DNA of 64,000 nt. Source: Scylla paramamosain. Lineage: Eukaryota; Arthropoda; Malacostraca; Decapoda; Portunidae. Shown here one piece after another: positions 56,242 to 64,000 of this stretch (position 1 is its first letter; every line of letters starts with the position of its first letter). The stretch spans positions 145,001 through 209,000 of the forward strand of contig NW_026973727.1 of the NCBI RefSeq assembly GCF_035594125.1, read 5' to 3'. The notes under the pieces were generated by a model. That model did not search any database, was not told the origin of the DNA, and was given only the letters and a program-made list of their open reading frames with translations. Made by a program: the position numbers and the translations under genes.

Positions 56242-56773
56242 TCACTCTCTCTCTCTCTCTGCGTTATCACTCCCTTCTTCCGGTAATCCATCCATCCTCC
56301 ATCTTCCAAGGCTAGCCGCGTCCCTTCGTCATTTATATCTGTCTCATGGTTCTCCTTCGCAGCTCAGCCACCCGGAGCGCTTCGGGCCTGTCCTGTCCTT
56401 GGCCGGTACAAATTTTATCGCCTGCTTCGTAAACTTGAATTGGCAAAAAAATTATGTCGATCCACAGACTTTGGGCTGCAAAGATTTCCTGCTCAAGACA
56501 CGGGGCGAAGGAGCATCGGTTTATTTGATGTTTTCCTCTTTCTTACGAATATTTCATGGCCTTGTTTCAGGAACCCTGCGGAGGCACTCTTTTTGCGAAT
56601 AAAATTCATTTTAGATACTCAGAGCCTTCTGGCAAACATAAGTATTCGTTAGTCTGTACTGCAGATATCTTTGGCATGTGTTTGGAGATTCTGATATGAA
56701 AGAAGAAATATCATTCACACCATCACCACTAACAATCTCAAAAGTTACTGACAGATGGCTAGAGAGATAAATC
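55473..56773. other. Intergenic DNA with CA and CT arrays
   Basis: CA-rich at 56136-56192 and (CT)n at 56194-56258. An open minus frame near 55538-55747 (LKRGRSVRCDLRRGADVLSS) has no recognised domain. Confidence 0.4.
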
Positions 56774-57036
56774 TTTCACTCATCGCAATGCTGCATCTCT
56801 TCCTACCTTTTATTTCCATTTCTATGGTTTCTGCGTAGCACCCGATAAAGTCTTATTACGGCCTCGCTGCACACGATCTCCTACTAATTCCTAATCTGGC
56901 TAGCTTACTAATGCAAAAATTAACCAGTACCTTCACTCCTTTATCATTTTCACTTGTAAACTAAACTCTCTTCCTGTTTATGTTTTCCCTCCTACCTTCG
57001 ACTTGAACTGTTTCAAAGGAGGAGTATTAAGACGCC
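56774..57036 (+). mobile_element. Ancient family A relative, RT carboxy-terminal fragment
   Basis: Follows the order of the intact family A carboxy end at DNA level: CACTCATCGCAATGCTGCATC, a Tyr/His-rich stretch, CGGCCTCGCTGCAC, AATGCAAAAATTAACCAGTA, and GACTTGAACTG before TTTCAAAGGAGGAGT and AAGACGCCT. Heavily diverged, so an old insertion. Confidence 0.65.
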
Positions 57037-57132
57037 TCAGAAGGCTGGATTGGACAACTCTCTTGGTCCTCTTCCTGTTTCTTTTTTGGGAACACAACTG
57101 AGCTTTTTTACCTTTATTTGTCCTTCAGTGAC

Positions 57133-57431
<299 letters not shown>

Positions 57432-58932
57432 AATAAAACCATTACCACTAAAAATATCCACCACCAGATTTCCCTTCCTGGGGCGCCAAGACTTCTTCAT
57501 ATGAGGGACGCCACTTAGTCGTCCTGAATCACGCATTTTACCACATCTGAGCATAATCCCGAGTGTGAATGCCAGCCAAGTAGCCCTGAAAGCTACACCT
57601 CCTGGCTCGGAATAAATGCTTAATTTTCTTTCCCTGTCCGGTGCAAAAGAAAAAAATAGAAAAAAAAAAACTTTTTTCCTTCTCGTCTCTAATTCAGTTA
57701 TTTTTTTTTTTCCGTGCAATTTATTCCTGCTTTATTTTTTTCTTTCCTGTATTATTTCTAGGAATTTTACATATTCTCCAAGCGTGCAGTAATACGTGTA
57801 CATTCTGCATTAATCATATTATTCTGTACTTAAAAGGACAATAACACAATTAACTTTTTTTTTCATGATAGATCAACACTTATGTAAACCAAAAAGGGAA
57901 TAACACGAAACAGAACCAACGCGGCACATTGTGACACTTATACCCAGAATAGTTGGTGTCCTGCTACTCGAGCAAGTGTGCCATATGTTGCCGCGCTAAA
58001 ATGGAGCATTGTAAGTATGAGAGAAAACTGTCAACTTAAAAAACTTGAATGACAACCGGTAAAAATCAAACGAGTTCCTCTTGTGATGTTGGAAATCAAG
58101 AGAAAAGCTGAAGAAACTATTCTACTTCAACATTCACACACACACACTGAAGATCGTTGAAAATTAAACAAGAGTAAAGTACTTAATCTGAGGCCAAAAA
58201 TACCATCCATCTGCACTGCTGCCGCAAATTAAAAACATACAACATATGCAGGATACAAGTATGGAAACGAAGCGAGGGTAACTTGCTTTACAATTATTCA
58301 TGTATAATACAGTCGCAAATTTACCAACAAATCGTACAAATTTATTTTATTTTCGTTGTATTTTATACCAATACTAAAACTGCTACTGTTGTGGGAAAGT
58401 TAATGGGTTCCCGTAAAACTGTTGGATAAGAGTGTAAATACAAGAGCTATCTGTTAATTAACACTATACATTTTAACTTCTACTGGCAATAAATAACTTC
58501 CCTGCGCTCTTGACGTCACATGAACCGTGCGGAAATGCAAAAACAATTAGCGGGCACATCCACCGCTGCTGAAACACGAGCCTGGTTACCAATGCTGACT
58601 CATCTCGAAGTAATTAAGGAGCACGATGGCTTTCGGTTCATGAGTATCGGTAAGTAATTTCAGCGTCAATGAATCAAATCACATTATTCCATTTGAATAA
58701 CTCAGAATCTGCATCAAATACCTAATTATATTCTTGTAGAAGGTAACCCGATGACTGACGTGGTTTCATATCACGCTTAATTAAATAGTCTAGTGGAGGG
58801 AAAATTTCTAGGAACACTACAGACAGCAAAAGAAATGATTAAGGACCTCAAAACCTTTAGTTCCTGTTGCTTTAATGAACTCTATCTAGAGTTAATGAAA
58901 TTAAGTAAGAAGCGCCAATCTGACAAACTCTG

Positions 58933-58933
<1 letters not shown>
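57432..58933. other. Intergenic DNA
   Basis: Nothing recognised on either strand; ORFs are short. Confidence 0.4.

Positions 58934-59001
<68 letters not shown>
58934..59001. repeat. (TG)n microsatellite
   Basis: About 34 units. Confidence 0.97.
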
Positions 59002-59006
<5 letters not shown>

Positions 59007-60758
59007 GCGCGAGTTTCTGACTGTTCGTTTGTCAGTCTGTCTGCGTTTGTGTATGTGTGCAAAGGACAACTGGTACTGTACACTCACATAGCATGAAATT
59101 CAGCAGAAGATCGAAATTCAGTCCCAAGTGAATCAAAATAAATTTTATCCTTCGTGGAATTTTTCAAAGGATCGTATTTAGTGTGGCAAAGTTCCTATTG
59201 AAAAATGTAAATTTCGCCATAACATTTTTTTTATTTATTTATTTTTTTTTTTTTCATTTAGAGAACACTCATTCTGGTATCAATGAATAGTTCATTCTTA
59301 TATCAATTAACAGAATTCTGAATCAATAAGAGTTTATTGATGTTGATTTTCTATGTCAGTTCAAAGAAGTCAGGCAGAAACTATATGTCTAAATTGGATG
59401 AATAGTTAGGCCAACTAGAATCTAGCTGTACGTGGGTTAAAATAATTTTAATTTTGATTAAAGAATGTTAATTCAGCGGAAAAAAAAAATTACACAGATT
59501 TTTCTTAAGGAAATACCAATTTCGTTATTATGGCTGCATTTTTTTTTCTTCTTGGAACATTTACTTCGGTGCCAATGAAAAGCTCTTCCATAATCCCATC
59601 TACACATCCAGATGAGAGACTAATGATGTACAATGCTGAGCTTACAGGTAAAGTTAAAAGTCATTAATTAACGTTATATACTCTTCGATCCATTATCAGA
59701 ACGTGGATGAAATCCGGCAGGTGTGTTGGAATCCTGTCGCAGAGTGATCGAAATCATTAGCGAGCCGCATGCCGGACACTGGCTGTGTCACGAGTGATGG
59801 AGACTTGTTCTTAAAAGTGAAGTTTATGCAACGGGTGAACCATCAACTGTTTATTAGTAAATCACATTATTCTGTCCACACGGTCTATCATTTATTGCCT
59901 ATTTACTCAGATGTCTGCCTTAACTTTCATTTCAATTACACGTATTCCGTATTTTTTTTTTTTTTTTCTGACGGAAATTACTGCTTTGTTTCTGCAATAT
60001 TAAATATTGTGAAATTTTGTTAGTAACTTATTCTTTTCGCATAAAATACATTACTTAAAACAAAGTTATATCAATCTGTCCCTTTCATATTTTTTTATTT
60101 ATAAAAGACACAATAGTCATATGTATAAGAGTTGCTTGTGATCAACCACAGAACAGCTGGACAAGGACAGGCAGCAATGCTTTTACCGTCTCCTCGATTT
60201 GTTCCTTACTACGCAAAAATTATTACGAGGTCATCACTTCACAGAAAACTTTACTTTCGTTGTGACACATACAGTAGGACATAGTGTGTGTGTATGTATG
60301 TCTGTGTGTGTGTGTGTCTGTGTATGGGTGGGTGGGTGTGTGATCAGTCTCACACACACACACATTCCCGCCACGCAGCACATCATCCATCCATCCATTC
60401 ATCCGTGACCTTTAGAGCAAAAATCCTTCCCCACGGATACTCATGTTACAAGATTCCATGAACGTAACAAAGGCAAAGCGAACATAAGAATTAATGAAAA
60501 CAAAAGAGATTTATTCTTCGTTGCTTACCTGTTTTTACTTAGTCGAGACGGTATCATGTACAATTCAAGTTCTGTCCTTTATAATAGGTACTGTATTTAT
60601 GATATATTTACGTATTCACCCACAATTCATTTTATAATTCACGGTTACTGATGATCAATTGTACGAAAAAGGAACATGTCAAGTTCAAAATATAATAAAT
60701 AAAAAAAAAAATATATAAAGATTCAGTAAAAACAGTACAGGAAAACTAGAACACGCGG
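59002..60758. other. Intergenic DNA
   Basis: AT-rich. Short TG/CA tracts at 60285-60365. No supported gene. Confidence 0.4.
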
Positions 60759-60902
<144 letters not shown>

Positions 60903-61586
60903 CAAAGTAAAAGAGACAGGAAAAACCGCATTTTTTTCCGTGACATTTCATTATATATCATTTTCATCAGTGAAATATTCCCATGTCATTTCTTTAATGT
61001 GACATGTATTCATGTGCCATTTTTCTGGTGACATTTTTTTTTTCATTTTTTCCAAGCACCGTGGTGATGGACGCCCCTTGCTGCGCTCCACGAGTAAGCT
61101 CATGGACAGACGGAGGCACAGAGTGATAGTTTCCTGTCGCCCTTTAATTTCACGTATCTTGGTTAGGAATGCAAGGCCAAGCGGCTTCCCTATACCAGCT
61201 GTCCTGCCGCACATTTACTGACCATCACCTCACCCACCCCCGGACAAGCAGTGCAGTTTGCCTTGCTTACATGTAAATTTCACCCACGAAAATTCCTCCA
61301 CGAAATCGCCTGAGGTGATTTTACCCATGATAAATACCCGCAACCTAACATAATATAACATAACATAATCCTACGGGGTGTGGGGAAATCGTTTTGTAGA
61401 GATGTAGCAGGTGGAATGTTCGTGGGGATATTTACCTGAGGGAGCTTACGGTGCACAGTCTGCCCCAGTGTCGCGGCCATCTGTGTGCGGCAGGTGGTGG
61501 TCAGCAGTGGAATAACCTGCCACATCCACTTCAACTGTGCCTCGTTCATGGTTACACTGATATAGTTAGCACGTTCGGAGCACGCG

Positions 61587-61592
<6 letters not shown>
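60903..61592. other. Spacer with a candidate small exon
   Basis: Minus-strand open frame at 60951-61214 has no recognised domain. The candidate exon at 61436-61549 is described separately. Confidence 0.4.
61436..61549 (-). CDS. Candidate first coding exon, unknown protein
   Basis: The ATG at 61549 opens MNEAQLKWMWQVIPLLTTTC and RTQMAATLGQTVHRKLPQ, ending in phase 0 at a GTAAAT donor after CTCAG (61436). 38 codons with balanced composition, unlike the microsatellite ORFs around it. No family recognised and no second exon seen. The evidence is only the ATG, composition and donor. Confidence 0.25.
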
Positions 61593-61663
<71 letters not shown>

Positions 61664-61688
61664 CGCACGCACGCACGCACGCACGCAC
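61593..61688. repeat. (AC)n then (GCAC)n microsatellite
   Basis: About 35 AC units, then ACGC/GCAC units to 61688. Confidence 0.97.
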
Positions 61689-62404
61689 ACTCTACCATCT
61701 CCGTGGTGGTAGTTGGTACAGTACATACACAATATCCTCAAGCCGCCTTACCTCCATCACTCAGCATTGCGCGGCACCGATGAAAGTGCAATAATAAGTG
61801 TTGCGCTCACTAATACACGCAAGATTTTTTTGAGTGATTTGTTTTTTGTTTTGTGTGTGTGTCTGTCTTTTTGCATGTTTTCTTTGAAATATACGGAAGA
61901 CATTTGAGGTATTTTTTGTACGAAGGTTTTAACATTTCAGTTTTCCATATACGAGATCAATTTATTACAGTACTTTGACCTTTAAACGGTTCTTCCAGTG
62001 ACACGATAGTTGATCATGCAGCTGCAATTGTGGTGTACTGATACCGTAAGATTTTCTACATTTTTATACCACATTGTTTAAAACTGATCATGGCTCTGGA
62101 ATTCATGAACTGTGACTTACATATGATTGTAAACAACGTCATGCAAGGCGATGCGATTCATAAACTTTAAATCTACCATTGCCTTTAAAGCTATATCGTG
62201 GAAAGATTTGTCTAAGCTTTGGCGTGGATTAGATTTCTCGGATATGAACGTGACGGAAGGAAAAAGCAGAAAATTTTACACTGGAGAATTCTTGAAGAGA
62301 AAATCAAATGAATTTTAGGAGCCAGTCCAGTAAAAACGAGACACACTTGCGGGAAAGATTGAGACCAAAAAGGCGACGTGGACCAGGTAATGGAAGGCCT
62401 GTTA
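61689..62404. other. Intergenic DNA
   Basis: Nothing recognised. Confidence 0.4.
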
Positions 62405-62500
62405 GGTGGTGGTGGTGGTGGTGGTGGTGGTGGTAGTGGTGGTAGTGGTGGTGGTGGTGATGGTGGTGGTGGTGGTGGTGCTAGTGGTGGTGGTCAAGGT
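62405..62500. repeat. (GGT)n array
   Basis: About 30 GGT-type units; the poly-Gly ORF across it has no other support. Confidence 0.93.
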
Positions 62501-63099
62501 AACTTACGAATAAAGGACACCATTTCGGGAAAGCCACAGGGAAATCTCGCTACGGTGACGAGGCGCCTGGGTGGCCCTCTCCCTCTCCACAGTTCCTTTT
62601 CTCCGCCTCGCTTCACCACTCAGTCGTGTCCTGGTGACCTACCAGGTCCTGGTGACCTGGTAGGCGTTGGGTTCCCGGCGTGGATGTCCGGATCACTCCC
62701 GATTTCCAGATGGTGGCGGCGTCAGCTGTCTTATTTATGTTCATCTCCTGATCTCATTGCAGCGTATCAAAATGTTTCAGGGGGGGTCGTGTGCCACCCC
62801 GCGTCTTATCAACTAAAGATCACGTTACTTGAGTCATACTCATTGGACTCGCTATGAAATGTTATCTTCTTTGTGTTTCGTAGACAGTTTTCCTTCTCCC
62901 CTGTCATTCCCTGCCTGTGGGACATGTGCAGTATTACTTGTGGCTCCTCCGACGACGTTCTGTCTATTTTGTCCGATATTTCACCTTGGGCATACCCGGG
63001 CACGTGGGCACTCGAGAGGAGGAGGCGGAGGGAAAACTGACTGTGGTGTCCAGAAACATTCTCGACATGTTGATTTTATGAACCTCCAGAGTAGCAGTA

Positions 63100-63111
63100 G
63101 CTCTAGTGGTG

Positions 63112-63147
<36 letters not shown>

Positions 63148-63214
63148 ATAGTAGTAGTAGTAGTAGTAGTTGTAGTTGTTGTTGTTGTTCTTGTTGTTAG
63201 TGGTGGTGGTTTCG

Positions 63215-63281
<67 letters not shown>

Positions 63282-63640
63282 TGTTGTTGTAGTTGTTGTT
63301 ATTGTTGTGGTGGTGGAGATGGTCACCCTGGTGGCTGTGGTGGTGGTGGTGGTTACGGTAGAAATAGTTATAGCTGCTGTTGTTGTTGTTGTTACTTTTG
63401 TTGTTGTTGCTTTTGTTGTTCCTATTTCTGCTGTTGTGAACGAAGTTATAGCTGCAAATGTAATATTATTATTATTGCTCTTGTTGCTGTTGTTTGTATC
63501 AGTGAGTTGTTCTTTTGTTTAACGTTGTTGTTGTGTTGTCGCTTGTGTTGTTTATGTTACTCTTCTTTTTCTTCTTGCTGGTATTGTTGTTGCTATTGTT
63601 TCTGTTGTTGCTGCTGCTGTTACTGTTTTTACTGTAGCTT
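63100..63640. repeat. Compound trinucleotide tract (GGT, AGT, TTG, TCG)
   Basis: Successive arrays: GGT 63107-63120, AGT 63121-63170, TTG 63172-63250, TCG about 63250-63280, then TTG/GGT mixtures to about 63640. Long Val, Thr or Cys/Ser ORFs are artefacts. Confidence 0.9.
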
Positions 63641-63695
63641 TGATATCGTCATTATCATCATCAGCAGCCGCAGCAGCAGCACAACAGCAGCATCA

Positions 63696-63698
<3 letters not shown>

Positions 63699-63790
<92 letters not shown>
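63699..63790. repeat. (TG)n microsatellite
   Basis: About 46 units. Confidence 0.97.
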
Positions 63791-63792
<2 letters not shown>

Positions 63793-63942
63793 TTTGAGAG
63801 CGGAAGTGTTTGTATTTTCTTTTTTTTTTATGTGTGTGTGCTTTTTCCAAGAAACCATAAATGGTTTACAGCACACCCTGACGGGTAAACGAGACATAAA
63901 AAAAAAAAACTAAGCTTTATCACGTAAAATACTAGACACACG

Positions 63943-63946
<4 letters not shown>

Positions 63947-64000
<54 letters not shown>
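63947..64000. repeat. (AC)n microsatellite at the window edge
   Basis: At least 26 units, running off the right edge. Confidence 0.97.

Noticed and set aside
62378..62857. 159-residue Gly-rich ORF
   Set aside because: The Gly run is a (GGT)n array and the remainder has no domain, no splice context and no support.

Overview
The window looks like nuclear DNA of an arthropod, most probably a decapod crustacean. Coding sequence is split into short exons with GT/AG borders. Very long (GA)n, (CA)n, (TA)n and trinucleotide arrays occur every few kilobases. Much of the sequence is non-LTR retrotransposon, including a jockey-like family and an AC-microsatellite-associated family of a kind common in crabs, shrimps and crayfish. 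There are no bacterial-style operons, no CRISPR array and no RNA gene that I could recognise. The species call is inference.

Two retrotransposon families dominate. Family A has a single ORF (endonuclease plus reverse transcriptase, YADD active site), a poly(A) tail and a fixed 5' end. Copies or pieces lie at 1-678/3996-5952 (-), 684-3995 (+, ORF uninterrupted), 16196-19507 (-), 27499-28424 (+), 33720-36112 (+), 43704-43778 (-, tail), 44978-45763 (-), 49553-51049 (+), 51917-52368 (+) and 56774-57036 (+, very old). Family B has a coiled-coil ORF1, an endonuclease/RT ORF2 (FADD active site) and a 3' end made of a repeated ACTAGGTAAATAC motif running into (AC)n. Copies lie at 7350-10868 (+), 14521-16195/19508-20792 (+), 24841-25020 (-), 25200-27498/28425-30222 (-), 36528-38479 (-), 38574-40795 (-) and 41209-43160 (-). 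Nesting is common: A inside A (684-3995), A inside B (16196-19507 and 27499-28424).

The host-like coding signal is on the minus strand. Exons at 11108-14270 encode the carboxy-terminal part of a fibrocystin-L (PKHD1L1)-like protein. Exons at 31308-33294 encode TIG/IPT-type segments that fit the same family, but the large middle part of such a protein is absent between them. A single exon at 22018-22190 matches the amino terminus of the mitochondrial 2'-O-ribose rRNA methyltransferase MRM2, with no following exon visible. The tract 6796-7260 holds repeated 48-nt exon-like cassettes.

DNA transposon remains include a PIF/Harbinger transposase in exons at 45889-47633 (-, frameshifted), a Myb/SANT-like ORF at 24488-24745 of the sort paired with Harbinger transposases, and a mariner-like element with about 120-bp inverted ends at 30321-31134. 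There is also a snapback element at 52630-53049 and a weak pair of inverted motifs at 22571-23590. From 52.4 kb to the end there is almost no recognisable coding sequence: microsatellites, AT-rich intergenic DNA and one candidate small exon (61436-61549).
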